NCBI RefSeq assembly: GCF_001704415.2
Contig: NC_030819.1
Span: 32,730,575-32,794,574, forward strand
Direction: 5' to 3'
From: Capra hircus
Taxonomy: Eukaryota; Chordata; Mammalia; Artiodactyla; Bovidae
Length of the DNA stretch: 64,000 nucleotides
Numbering within the stretch: position 1 is the stretch's first letter; the number at the start of each line of letters is the position of its first letter. Under the pieces are notes generated by a model. That model made no database searches and was not told the DNA's origin. It worked only from the letters and a program-made list of their open reading frames with translations. Below, in pieces: positions 1 to 10,906 of this stretch. The position numbers and the translations under genes were made by a program.

Positions 1-221
1 GTCCTTTATCGAGCCCATCTTTGCATGAAATGTTCCCTTGGTATCTCGAATTTTCTTGAAGAGATCTCTAGTCTTTCCCATTCTGTTGTTTTCCTCTATT
101 TCTTTGCATTGATCGCAGAAGAAGGCTTTCTTATCTCTTCTTGCTATTCTTTGGAACTCTGCATTCAGATGCTTATATCTTTCTTTTTCTCCTTTGCTTT
201 TCACTTCTCTTCTTTTCACAG

Positions 222-1320
222 CTATTTGTAAGGCTTCCTCACACAGCCATTTTGCTTTATTGCATTTCTTTTCCATGGGGATGGTCTTGATCCCTGTCTC
301 CTGTACAATGTCATGAACCTCAGTCCATAGTTCATCAGGCACTCTATCAGATCTAGGCCCTTAAATCTATTTCTCACTTGCACTGTATAATCATAAGGGA
401 TTTGATTTAGGTCATACCTAAATGGTTCAGTGATTTTCCCTACTTTCTTCAATTTAAGTCTGAATTTGGTAATAAGGAGTTCATGATCTGAGCCACAGTC
501 AGCTCCTGGTCTTGTTTTTGTTGACTGTATAGAGCTTTTCCATCTTTGGCTGCAAAGAATATAATCAATCTGATTTCGGTGTTGACCATCTAGTGATGTC
601 CATGTGTAGAGTCTTCTCTTGTGTTGTTGGAAGAGGGTATTTGCTATGACCAGTGCATTTTCTTGGCAAAACTCTATTCGTCTTTGCCCTGCTTCATTCC
701 TCATTCCAAGACCAAATTTGCCTATTACTCCAGGTGTTTCTTGACTTCCTACTTTTGCATTCCAGTCCCCTATAATGAAAAGGACATCTTTTGGGGGTGT
801 TAGTTCTAAAAGGTCTTGCAGGTCTTCATAGAACTGTTCAACTTCAGCTTCTTCAGCCTTACTGGTTGGGGTATAGACTTGGATTACCGTGATATTGAAT
901 GGTTTGCCTTGGAGACAAACAGAGATCATTCTGTCATTTTTGAGATTGCATCCAAATATTGCTTTTCAGACTCTTTTGTTGACCATGATGGCTACTCCAT
1001 TTCTTCTGTGGGATTCCTGCCCACAGTAGTAGATATAATGGTCATCTGAGTTAAATTCACCCATTCCAGTCCATTTTAGTTCACTGATTCCTAGAATGTC
1101 AACGTTCACTATTATCATCTCTTGTTTGACCACTTCCAATTTGCCTGGATTCATGGACATGACATTCCAGGTTCCTATGCAATATTGCTCTTTACAACAT
1201 CGGACCTTGCTTCTATCACCAGTCACATCCACAGCTGGGTATTGTTTTTGCTTTGGCTCCATCCTTTCATTCTTTCTGGAGTTATTTCTCCACTGATCTC
1301 CTGTAGCATATTGGGCACCT
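222..1320 (-). pseudogene. BovB endonuclease domain, broken
   Basis: This is the APE-like endonuclease part of the BovB protein, which would nick target DNA to start target-primed reverse transcription. On the minus strand the domain opens with an IGTWN motif (about 1180-1164), has GDWNAKVG at 770-748 and GSDHEL at 496-478, all expected catalytic or structural motifs of this fold. The frame is the same on both sides of a TGA at 968-966. In intact copies this position is, from my knowledge of the family, an arginine CGA, so the stop looks like CpG decay. Past the domain the protein frame is lost by a shift near 340. The translated region above 1200 continues into the 5' untranslated part, so the true start codon is uncertain. 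Confidence 0.85.
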
Positions 1321-1599
1321 AATGACCTGGGGAGTTCCTCTTTCAGTATCCTATCATTTTGCCTTTTCATACTGTTCATGGGGTTCTCAAGGCAAGAATA
1401 CTGAAGTGGTTTGCCATTCCCTTCTCCAGTGGACCCCATTATGTCAGACCTTTCCACCATGACCCGCCCGTCTTGGGTTGCCCAGTGGGCATGGCTTAGT
1501 TTCATTGAGTTAAACAAGGCTGTGGTCCTAGTGTGATTAGATTGACTAGTTTTCTGTGAGTATGGTTTCAGTGTGTCTGCCCTCTGATGCCCTCTTGCA

Positions 1600-2135
1600 A
1601 CACCTACCATCTTACTTGAGTTTCTCTTACCTTGGACATGGGGTATCTCTTCACGGCTGCTCCAGCAAATTGCAGTCACTGCTACTTACCTTGGACAAGG
1701 GGTATCTCCTCACCGCCGCCCTTCCTGACCTTCAACGTGGGATGGCTCCTCTAGGCCCTCCTGCGCCCATGCAGCCACCACTCCTTGGACTTGGGGTTGC
1801 TCCTCCCAGCCGCTGCCCCGTCCTTGGGCACGAGGTGCCTCTTCTAGGCCGCCACCTCTCACCTCGGACACAGGGTGGCTCCTCTTGGCCGTCACCCCTG
1901 GCCTCGGACGGGGCGGGTAGCTCCTCCCGGCAGCCGCCCCTGACCTCAGACTTGGGTAGCTCCTCTCGGCTGTTCCTGCGCCGTCCCAGCCTGGCACTCT
2001 CAGCTGCTGCCCCTGACCTCGGACCTGGGGTAACACCTCTTGGCCGCCACCCTTTGGGCATGAGGTCCTCCTGGCTTCTGCCCCTGACCTTGGATATGGG
2101 GTAGCTCCTCTTGGCTGCGCTTAGTGCGCCAGTCA
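1600..2135 (-). repeat. GC-rich degenerate tandem repeat in the BovB 5' region
   Basis: About a dozen imperfect units recur here, each built around 'cttggacatggggta' followed by 'gctcctctcggccgcc'-like sequence, with spacing mostly about 35-45 bp (for example near 1632, 1690, 1784, 1864, 1948, 2024 and 2090). The block is far richer in G, C and CpG than anything else in the window. It lies immediately upstream of the BovB endonuclease on the same strand, so I infer it is the element's own 5' region and possibly its promoter. Long open frames through it on both strands are compositional artefacts. Confidence 0.7.
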
Positions 2136-2194
2136 CAGCCGCCCCGCCTGCAGTGCAGCTGGCAAGTTGGGAGGAAGCTCAGTTTCCAGGCCCC

Positions 2195-3148
2195 AGTTAA
2201 AACTGGACATGGAACAACAGACAGGTTCCAAATAGGAAAAGGAGTATGTCAAGACTATATATTGTCGCCCTGCTTATTTAACTTCTATGCAGAGTACATC
2301 ATGAGAAATGCTGGACTGGAAGAAACACAAGCTGGAATCAAGATTGCTGGGAGAAATATCAATCACTTCAGATATGCAGATGACACCACCCTTATGGCAG
2401 AAAGTGAAGAGGAACTAAAAAGCCTCTTGATGAAAGTGAAAGAGGAGAGCGAAAAAGTTGGCTAAAAGTTCAACATTCAGAAAATGAAGATCATGGCTTC
2501 TGGTCCCATCACTTCATGGGAAATAGATGGGGAAACAGTGGAAACAGTGTCAGACTTTATTTTTGGGGGCTCCAAAATCACTGCAGATGGTGACTGCAGC
2601 CATGAAATTAAAAGACACTTACTCCTTGGAAGAAAAGTTATGACCAACCTAGATAGCATATTGAAAAGCAGAGACATTACTTTGCTCACTAAGGTCTGTC
2701 TAGTCAAGGCTATGGTTTTTCCTGTGGTCATGTATGGATGTGAGAGTTGGACTGTGAAGAAGACTGAGCACCGAAGAATTGATGCTTTTGAACTATAGTG
2801 TTGGAGAAGACCCTTGGGAGTCCCTCGGACTGCCAGGAGATCCAACCAGTCCATTCTAAAGGATATCAGCCCTGGGATTTCTTTGGAAGGACTGATGCTA
2901 AAGCTGAAACTCCAGTACTTTGGCCGCCTCATGCAAAGAGTTGACTCATTGGAAAAGACTCTGATGCTGGGAGGAATTGGGGGCAGGAGGAGAAGGGGAT
3001 GACAGAGGATGAGATGGCTGGATGGCACCACTAACTTGATGAACGTGAATCTGAGTGAACTCTGGGAGTTGATGATGGACAGGGAGGCCTGGCGTGCTGC
3101 GATTCATGGGGTCGCAAAGAGTCGGACACAACTGAGTGACTGAACTGT
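2195..3148 (+). mobile_element. BovB LINE, 3' half, plus strand
   Basis: The copy starts inside the reverse transcriptase at the TGHGTTD segment and runs through the YADD box (2373-2384, intact) to the usual BovB terminus ending in GACTGAACTG-type repeats. The domain B motif reads QDY rather than QGC. A stop interrupts the frame at 2463-2465 and others follow, so no protein is possible. Its left neighbour is the inverted BovB 5' half, with only a few bases between them. Its 3' end abuts minus-strand L1 sequence, so the insertion went into that L1. Confidence 0.92.
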
Positions 3149-3479
3149 ACTGATTCTGAGGTAGGTTCCTTTTATGCCCCTTTTTTGAAGAGTTTTCATC
3201 CTAAATGGGTGCTGAATTTTGTCAAAGGCTTTTTCTGTATCTGCCTATGGTTTTTATCTTTCAGTTTGTTAATACGGTGTATCACATTGATAGATTTTCA
3301 TATATTGAAGAATCCTTGCATCCCTAGAATAAACCCAACTTGATCATGGTGTATGAGCTTTTTTACGTGTTGCTAAATTCTGTTTGCTAAAATTTTATTG
3401 AGGATTTTTGAATCTATGTTCATCAGTGATGTTGGCCTGTAGTTTTATTTTTTTGTGTTGTCTTTGTCTGGTTTTGGTA

Positions 3480-4320
3480 TCAGAGTGATAGTGGCCTCGT
3501 AGAATGAGTTTGGAAGTGTTCCTTCCTCTGTAATTTTTTAAAGAGCTTTAGAAGGATAGGCATTAGCTCTTCTCTAAATGTTTGATAGAATTTTTCTGTG
3601 AAGCCCTGTGGTCCTGGGCTTTTGTATTTTGGGAGATTTTTTATCACAGCTTCAATTTCAGTGCTTGTAATTGGGTTGTTCACAATTTCTATTTCTTCCT
3701 GGTTCAGTCTCAGAAGATTGAACTTTTCTAAGAATCTGTCTGTTTCTTCCAGGTTATCTATTTTATTGCCATACAGTTGTTCATAATGATCTCTTATAGC
3801 CCTTTGTATTTCTGCATTGTCTGTTGTAACCTCTCCTTTTTTGTTTCTAATTTTATTGCTTTGATTCTTCTCTCTTTTTTTCTTGATGAGTCTGGGTAAA
3901 GGTTTGTCAATTTTGTTTATCTTCTCAAAGAACCGGCCTTTATTTTCCTATTGTTTCTTTCATTTCTTTTTCATTTATTTCTGCTGGGACTTGTATGATT
4001 TCTTTCCTCTTACTAATTTGGGGTTTTTGTTGTTGTTGTTCTTTTTCCAGCTGTTTTCTGTGTAATGTTAGGTTGTCTATTCGATGTTTTTCTTGTTTCT
4101 TGAGATAAGATTGTATTGATATAAACTCCCCTCTTAGAACTGCTTTTTCTGCATCCCATAGGTTTTGAGTTGTTGTGTTTTCATTGTCATTAGCTTCTAG
4201 AAATTTTTTTATTTCCCTTTTGATTTCTTCAGTAACTTGGTTATTTAGAAATGTGTTGTTCAATTTCCACATGTTTGTGTTTCTTACAGTTTTTTTCTTG
4301 TAACTGATATCTAGTCTCAT
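3480..4320 (-). pseudogene. L1 ORF2 linker and start of reverse transcriptase, broken
   Basis: Two open pieces on the minus strand, 4320-3940 (126 codons) and 3683-3480 (67 codons), match the L1 ORF2 region between endonuclease and reverse transcriptase. The first is rich in lysine and glutamate with the WKLNN block. The second has the KSPGPQGF segment that opens the L1 reverse transcriptase. They are separated by stops and shifts, and no catalytic motif survives within the window. Confidence 0.85.
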
Positions 4321-4408
4321 AGCATTGTGGTCAGAGAAGATGCTTGATACGATTTCAATTTTAAATTTACGATTTAAACTTACTGAGGTTTGACTTGTGA
4401 CCCAAGAT

Positions 4409-4975
4409 TTAGTCTATCTTGGAGAATGTTCCACGTGAATTTGAGAATAAGGTGTATTCTTCTGCAGCTGGATGGAATGTCCTGAAAATGCCAATGAGAT
4501 CCATGTCATCTAATGTATCATTTAAAATTTGTGTTTCCATATTGATTTTCTCTTTTGATGATCTGTCCATTGGTGTGAGTGGGATGTTAAAGTCTTCTAC
4601 TATTATTGTGTTATTCTCAATTTCTCCTTTTATGTCCGTTAGTGTTTTTCTTATGTTTTGAGGTGCTCCTATGTTGGGTGTATAACAATTTACAATTGTT
4701 ATGTCTTCCTCTTGGATTAATCCCTTGATCACTATGGAGTGTCCTTCCTTATCTCTTGTAATCTTCTTTATTTTAAGGTCTATAAAGATATAAAGATCTA
4801 TAAAGATTGCTACTCCAGTTTTCTTTTGCTTCCCATTTGCATGGAATATATTTTTCCATCCTCTCACTTTCAGTCTATATGTGTCTTTAGGTCTGAAGTG
4901 GGTTTCTTGTAGACAGCATATATGGGTCTTATATTTGTATCCATTCAGCCAGTTGGTGTCTTTTGGTTGGAGCAT
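4409..4975 (-). pseudogene. L1 ORF2 endonuclease domain, degraded
   Basis: This open stretch of 188 codons is the L1 ORF2 endonuclease. Recognisable blocks in order are the LQETHF segment, a VNCYTPN block, the normally catalytic GDFN-type motif reading EDFN (glycine lost), then LTPMDRSS and the YRTFHP-like region. Near 4780-4806 a short tandem duplication repeats the IDL residues. This domain nicks target DNA in active L1; this copy cannot act because the frame ends before the reverse transcriptase. Confidence 0.85.
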
Positions 4976-5100
4976 TTAATCCATTTACATTTAAGGTAAT
5001 TATTGATATATATATCCCTATTGCCATTTTATTAATTGTTTGGAGTTGATTTGTAGTTTTTCTTTTTTCCCTTCTATTTCTTGACTATAAAAGTCCCTTA

Positions 5101-7484
5101 CCTGGAGTAACAGGCAAATTTGGCCTTGGGATGCAGAATGAAGCAGGGCAAAGACTAATAGAGTTTTGCCAAGAAAATGCACTGGTCATAGCAAATACCC
5201 TCTTCCAACAACACAAGAGAACTCTACACATGGACATCACCAGATGGTCAACACCAAAATCAGATTGATTATATTCTTTGCAGCCAAAGATGGAAAAGCT
5301 CTATACAGTCAGCAAAAATAAGACCAGGAGCTGACTGTGGCTCACATCATGAACTCCTTATTGCCAATTCAGACTTAAACTGAAGAAAGTAGGGAAAATC
5401 ACTAGACCATTTAGGTATGACCTAAATCAAATCCCTTATGATTATACAGTGCAAGTGAGAAATAGATTTAAGGGCCTAACTCTGATATATAGAGTGCCTG
5501 ATGAACTATGGACTGAGGTTCGTGACATTATACAGGAGACAGGGATCAAGACCATCCACATGGAAAGGAAATGCAAAAAAACAAAATAGCTGTGTGGGGA
5601 AGCCTTACAAATAGCTGTGAAAAGAAGAGAAGTGAAAAGCAAAGGAGAAAAGGAAAGATATAAGCATCTGAATGCAGAGTTCCAAAGAATAGCAAGAAGA
5701 GATAAGAAAGCCTTCTTCAGCAATCAATGCAAAGAAATAGAGGAAAACAACAGAGTGGGAAAGACTAGAGACCTCTTCAAGAAAATTAGAGATACCAAGG
5801 GAACATTTCATGCAAAGATGGGCTCGATAAAGGACAGAAATGGTATGGACCTAACAGAAGCAGAAGATATTAAGAAGAGTTGGCAAGAATACACCGAAGA
5901 ACTGTACAAAAAAGATCTTCATGACCTGGATATCACGATGGTGTGATCACTCATCTAGAGCCAGACATCCTGGAATGTGAAGTCAAGTAGGCCTTAGAAA
6001 GCATCACTACGAACAAAGCTAGTGGAGGTGATGGAATTCCAGTTGAGCTGTTTCAAATCCTGAAAGATGATGCTGTGAAAGTGCTGTACTCAATATGCCA
6101 GCAAGTTTGGAACACTCAGCAGTGGCCACAGGACTGGAAAAGGTCAGTTTTCATTCTAATCCCAAAGAAAGGCAATCCCAAAGAATGCTCAAACTACCAC
6201 ACAATTGCACTCATCTCGTACGCTAGTAAAGTAATGCTCAAAATTCTCCAAGCCAGGCTTCAACAATATGTGAACCATGAACTTCGTGATGTTCAAGCTG
6301 GTTTTAGAAAAGGCAGAGGAACCAGGGATCAAATTGCCAACATCCGCTGGATCATGGAAAAAGCAAGAGAGTTCCAGAAAAACACCTATTTCTGCTTTGT
6401 TGACTATGCCAAAGCCTTTGACTGTGTGGATCACAATCAACTGTGGAAAATTCTGAGAGTGATGGGAATACCAGACCACCTGACCTGCCTCTTGAGAAAT
6501 CTGTTTGCAGGTCAGGAAGCAACAGTTAGAACTGGACATGGAACAACAGACTGGTTCCAAATAGGAAAAGGAGTACATCAAGACTGTATATTGTCATCCT
6601 GCTTATTTAACTTCTATTCAGAGTACATCATGAGAAACGCTGGACTGGAAGAAACACAAGCTGGAATCAAGATTGCCAGGAGAAATATCAATAACCTCAG
6701 ATATGCAGATGACACCACCCTTATGGCAGAAAGTGAAGAGGAGCTAAAAAGCCTCTTGATGAAAGTGAAAGAGGAGAGTGAAAAGGTTGGCTTAAAGCTC
6801 AACATTTAGAAAATGAAGATCATGGCATCTGGTCCCATCACTTCATGGGAAATAGATGGGGAAACAGTGGAAACAGTGTCAGACTTTATTTTTGGGGGCT
6901 GCAAAATCACTGCAGATGGTGACTGCAGCCATGAAATTAAAAGACGCTTACTCCTTGGAAGAAAAGTTATGACCAAACTAGATAGTATATTCAAAAGCAG
7001 AGACATTACTTTGCCGACTAAGGTCCGTCTAGTCAAGGCTATGGTTTTCCAGTAGTCAGGTACGGATGTGAGAGTTGGACTTAATGAAGGCTGAGCGCCA
7101 AATAATTGATGCTTTGAACTGTGGTGTTGGAGAAGACTCTTGAGAGTCCCTTGGACTGCAAGGAGGCCCAACCAGTCCATTCTGAAGGAGATCAGCCCTG
7201 GCATTTCTTTGGAAGTAATGAGGCTAAAGCTGAAACTTCAGTACTTTGGCCACCTCATGCGAAGAGTTGACTCATTGGAAAAGACTCTGATGCTGGGAGG
7301 GATTGAGAACAGGAGGAGAAGGGGACGACAGAGGATGAGATGGCTGGATAGCATCACTGACTCGATGGACGTGAGTCTGAGTGAACTTTAGGAGTTGATG
7401 ATGGATAGGGAGGCCTGGGGTGCTGCGATTCATGGGGTCGCAAAGAGTCGGATTCGACTGAGCAACTGAACTGAACTGAACGTT
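5101..7484 (+). mobile_element. BovB LINE inserted into L1, plus strand
   Basis: This 5'-truncated copy begins within the endonuclease (the TGKFGLG segment) and continues through linker, reverse transcriptase and 3' end (last GAACTGAAC repeats near 7480). Minus-strand L1 flanks it on both sides: the ORF1 3' end to the right and the ORF1-ORF2 spacer to the left. It therefore landed near the ORF1 stop of the L1, apparently with almost no loss of L1 sequence and no clear duplication. The reading frame is broken several times. Confidence 0.93.
5617..7391 (+). pseudogene. BovB linker and reverse transcriptase, broken into four frames
   Basis: Open pieces are 5617-5946 (linker), 6075-6809 (fingers and palm), 6813-7055 and 7140-7391 (C-terminal part). 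The palm has FVDYAKAFD, then QDC where QGC is expected, then an intact YADD at 6702-6713. The stop TAG at 6807-6809 replaces a CAG glutamine codon seen in neighbouring copies, and the frame resumes directly behind it. A frameshift around 5940-5990 separates linker from palm. No function is possible. Confidence 0.88.
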
Positions 7485-7672
7485 TTTTGTAAAGCTGGTT
7501 TGGTGGTACTGGATTCTCTTAACTTTTGCTTGTCTGAAAAGCTTTTTATTTCTCCATCAATTTTGAGTAGATCCTTGCCACGTACAGTAATCTTGGCTGT
7601 AGATATTTCCCTTTTAATACTTTAAATATATCCTGCCATTCCCTTCTGGCCTGCAGAGTTTCTGCTGAGAAA

Positions 7673-8344
7673 TCAGCTGTTAAGCATATGGGATTTCCTT
7701 TGTATGTTATTTGTCGGTTCTCCCTTTGCTGCTTTTAATATTCTTTCTTTGTGTTTAGTCTTAGTTTGATTAGTATGTGTCTTGGTGTTTTTCTTCTTGG
7801 GTTTATCCTGTAGGGGACCCTTTCTGCCTCTTGGACTCGAGTATTTACTTTTCCATGTTGGGGAAATTTTCAACTATAATCTCTTCAAAAATTTTCTCAT
7901 ACCCTTTCTTTTTCTCTTCTTCTTCTGGGACCCCTATAATTTGAATCTTGGTGCATTTGATACTGTCCCAGAGGTCTCTAAGACTATCCTCAGGTTTTTT
8001 CACTCTCTTTACTTTATTCCGCTCTTCAGAAGTTATTTGTATCATTTTATCCTCCAGCTCACAGATTCGTTCTTCTGCTTCAGATTTCTATTGATTCCTT
8101 CTAGAGTATTTTTAATTTCAGTAATTGTGTTGTTTGTCTCTGTCTGCTTATTTTTTAATCCTTCTAGGTCTTTGTTAATTGATTCTTGCATTTTCTCCAT
8201 TTGGTTTTCAAGGTTTTTGATCATTTTTACTACCATTATTCTGAATTCTTTCTCAGGTTGTTTGCTTATTTCCTCCTCATTTTTTTGGACTTCTATGTTT
8301 CTAGTTTGTTCCTTCGTTTGTGTAGTATTTCTCTGCCTTTTCAT
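7673..8344 (-). pseudogene. L1 ORF1 (RNA-binding protein), degraded
   Basis: Three overlapping open pieces on the minus strand make up the L1 ORF1 protein. 8344-8042 is the glutamate/lysine-rich coiled-coil part. 8045-7845 contains SLRDLWD and the IIGVPEEEE block followed by IVENFP, characteristic of the central RNA-recognition domain. 7873-7673 has the ERILKAAK segment of the C-terminal domain. ORF1 normally forms trimers that coat L1 RNA. Frame changes between the pieces show the copy is dead. Confidence 0.88.
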
Positions 8345-8720
8345 TATTTTTTTTTTAATTTATTGTGTTGAAGTCTTCTTTTCCCAGGCTTCAAGGAAAG
8401 TTGAATTCTTTCCTTGGAGAAGATTGGATTCTTTCTTCCTTTTGCTTTCTGTCCTACTAAGGTTGATCCAGTAGTTTGTGGAAGCTTTGTAGAGGGTGAG
8501 ATTTGTGCTGAATTTTGTTTGTTTGCTTGTTTTCCCTCTGATGGGCAAGGCTGAGTGAGGTGGTAATCCTGTCTGCTATGATGGGTTTGTATTTTTGTTT
8601 TGTTTTTTGGTGTAGATGAGATCTCCTGCACAGGATGGTACTGGTGGTTGGGTGATCCTAGGTCTTGTATTCAAGTGGTTTTGTCCATGTGAGTTCTCAC
8701 TATTTGATACTCCCTAGTTA

Positions 8721-8895
8721 GTTCAGTGAAAGTCACTGAGTCATGTCTGACTCATTGAAACCCCATGGACTATACAGGCCAGAATACTAGAGGGAGTAGC
8801 CATTCCCTTCTCCAGGGGTTCTTCTCAACCCAGGGATCAAACCCAGCTCTCCTGCACTGCAGGTGGATTCTTTACCATCTGAGCCACCAGGGACA
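8721..8895 (-). mobile_element. Bov-tA SINE in the L1 5' UTR
   Basis: Bov-tA is a ruminant SINE with a tRNA-Glu-like head (consensus starts near GGGCTTCCCTGGTGGCTCAG), a Bov-A body and a tail shared with the BovB 3' end. Read on the minus strand, this copy shows the head at about 8895-8840 and the body down to 8721. It splits L1 5' UTR sequence, so it is younger than that L1. No clear target-site duplication is visible. Confidence 0.88.
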
Positions 8896-9125
8896 CTACC
8901 AGGGTTAGTTTTCTGGTAGTCTAGGGTTTTGGGAGTCATTGCTCCCACTCCATGGTTATAGCTATGTCACTGGATTCTTCCTCCAGGAGATAGGCCTTTC
9001 TTTCTATTCATGGGGTTCAAGATTTGAGAAGTGGCTCCGGTCGTGATTTTGTTTTTCAATTCTCAAACATTTTCTTCCAAAGGCATCAGGTTGTGGAGTG
9101 AACAGCTTGCAGTTTTTCATAAGCT

Positions 9126-9539
9126 AGCAAACAAGGGAAAATAGATAACTGAGATTTTAGAAAATGATAGGGAAAAATAGCTCAAAGAGTGGTGGGAGAG
9201 AGGAAGAAGGCACAAATTGATTTACTTATTAATTTTTTTGGCACCTCACAATACTCAAAGCATTAGCACATTTTATTAGATTATCTTCAAGATATTTTCA
9301 CCTTAAATAAAGCCATGTTACTGTGCATCTCTAGAATTCTTAAACCTTATAGTTTATCAGGATTTCTTTTTTTTTTTTTTTTCAGATTATTTTTAAAAAA
9401 TGCTATACCTAATGCTTCTACCACTCTTCTTCCTAATCTCTCTCACCTCCTTAGGGGTTTTATTAGCTCCAGAATACTTTACACATATGTTAATATGTTA
9501 ATATGATATAGTCTTACTCTTCCTTGTTTTCATATACCA
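9126..9539. other. Unassigned AT-rich sequence
   Basis: No gene or clear repeat is recognisable here. A run of T at 9367-9382 could be the poly(A) tail, on the minus strand, of the old L1 that follows. Confidence 0.5.
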
Positions 9540-10906
9540 CAAATAGCTTTCTACTTGTTCTGAACCTTGCTTTTCTTCATCCAACAATGTATTCTCTATC
9601 TCTGCCATTCTATATACAGAGATATCCATACCTCTTCTTTTCAGCTGCATAATATTCCAATTTGTGACTATATCATAGCAGATACTGGTTTGTTTCCAAT
9701 ATTTTATTATTACAAGTGACATCAGAATGTAATATAATTATGTTATTTAAGTTGACAGTATGCCTTCAGGCTAGATTCCCAGAAGCAGGATTTCTGGGCT
9801 CAAGAGTAAATGCATCTATAAATTTGTCAGCCTCTCCCAAACTTACCTCCATAAATGTTCAGTTCAGTTCAGTCGCTCAGTCATGTCCGACTCTTTGTGA
9901 CCCCATGAACCACAGCACGCCAGGCCTCCCTGTCCGTCACCAACACCTGGAGTGCACCCAAAGCCATGTCCATTGAGTCGGTGATGCCATCCAACCATAT
10001 TATCCTCTGTCATCCCCTTCTCCTCCTGCCCTCAATCTTTCCCAGCATCAGGGTCTTTTCAAATGAGTCATCTCTTTGCATCAGGTGGCCAAAGTATTGG
10101 ATTTCAGCTTCAACATTAGTCCTATAAAAGTTGTACCACTTGTCATTTTTTCCAGAAATGTGAAACAGTGCCTACTTCTCCACTGACCTTGTCAACAGAG
10201 CATCTTATCAACTTTTGTGGATTTTTTGCCAATCTAAAAAGTGAGAAAGGATATCCATTTTCATTTTACATATACCTCATTATGAATAAGGTTTATCATC
10301 TTTTCACATATTTAATACCAGTGTGTTTATTTTTTCTGTGAACTGTCTGTATGAGGCTTGCTCTTTTTTTTCTATAGGGTAATTGGAGAATTTCATCTCA
10401 TATATATTGTGCTCTTTATATATTATGAAGGTTAGCCCTTTTATCTGATTATGAGTTGTAATAATTTTCTCTGATTTAACATTTCTCGTTTGACTGTTTA
10501 TGGAGAATTTATTTTGTTTTGTTTTTGTCTTGACAAGATATTTTCTTTTATTTTTATGTATCAAAAATTTTCAATACTTTCTTTCATGGCTTCTGAATTT
10601 TGGATGGTAGTTAGACAGACTTTTTTCCAGTCCAAAATTATTTTAAAAAATGAACCCATGCTCTTGACTAAGACTTCTACACTTTCCCTTTTTGCATTTA
10701 AATCCTTATTTATCTTGATGTGTAATACAAATGACCCAACTTTGTCTTTTTCACAGTTACTTGTTCCAAAAGTATTTATTAAAATAGTTCAATTTTACTC
10801 CACTGATCTGCATTACCATCTTTATTATAACCTGTATTCCCATGTATATTTGAGTCTATTTATATGCTTTCTATTCTGTTTCTTCATTGGTCTCTCTGTC
10901 TTTTAT
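9540..10906 (-). mobile_element. Ancient L1 3' UTR (L1M-type), minus strand
   Basis: The plus strand shows the familiar antisense L1M 3' part: the 'gctgcataatattccaa' box (about 9645), the 'gctattacaa'-like block, the 'ctttttctgtgaactg' block (about 10330), 'gctctttatatatta' (about 10410) and the 'tctattctgtt' box near 10870. Divergence is high, as expected for a pre-ruminant insertion. It is interrupted by a small BovB at 9860-10123 and ends against a Bov-tA at 10907. Confidence 0.75.
9860..10123 (-). mobile_element. BovB 3' end, short 5'-truncated insertion
   Basis: This is about 264 bp of BovB 3' terminus, starting on the plus strand with the GTTCAGTTCAGT repeat and ending in the C-terminal coding region. 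It lies inside the ancient L1 3' UTR. The flanks 9851-9859 (ataaatgtt) and 10124-10132 (ataaaagtt) match at eight of nine bases, a plausible target-site duplication. Confidence 0.9.

Larger units (their letters stand above)
1..2190 (-). mobile_element. BovB (RTE) LINE, 5' half, minus strand, runs off left edge
   Basis: BovB is an RTE-clade non-LTR retrotransposon whose single main protein carries an APE-type endonuclease followed by a reverse transcriptase. Read on the minus strand, this segment runs from a GC-rich 5' region (about 2190-1560) through the endonuclease (about 1180-480) into the linker before the reverse transcriptase, and it leaves the window at position 1. It is inactive: there is an in-frame stop, a frameshift near 340 and many substitutions. 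On its right it meets a plus-strand BovB 3' half head to head. That is the topology expected of a 5'-inverted (twin-primed) insertion, though two separate insertions cannot be excluded without the sequence to the left. Confidence 0.9.
3149..5100 (-). mobile_element. L1 LINE, ORF2 portion, minus strand
   Basis: This is antisense L1 sequence. Reading down the minus strand it runs from the ORF2 start (near 5030) through endonuclease, linker and the beginning of the reverse transcriptase, where it is cut by the BovB 3' end at about 3148. It is one L1 with the 7485-9125 segment: the two were separated by the BovB at 5101-7484. The remainder of ORF2 and the 3' UTR should lie to the left of the window. 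Multiple frameshifts and stops make it non-functional. Confidence 0.9.
7485..9125 (-). mobile_element. L1 LINE, ORF1 and 5' UTR, minus strand
   Basis: This is the upstream part of the L1 whose ORF2 lies at 3149-5100. ORF1 remnants occupy about 8345-7490. The 5' UTR continues above 8345, is interrupted by a minus-strand Bov-tA (8721-8895), and fades into unassigned sequence near 9125. The 5' boundary is an estimate because I recognise the UTR only by resemblance. Confidence 0.8.

Noticed and set aside
1556..2136. Overlapping open frames on both strands (182, 134 and 108 codons)
   Set aside because: All lie in the GC-rich BovB tandem repeat, where stop codons are rare; there is no domain.
7782..8474. 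230-codon plus-strand open frame rich in phenylalanine and leucine
   Set aside because: It is the antisense of L1 ORF1; the hydrophobic look results from reading a lysine/glutamate-rich coding strand backwards.
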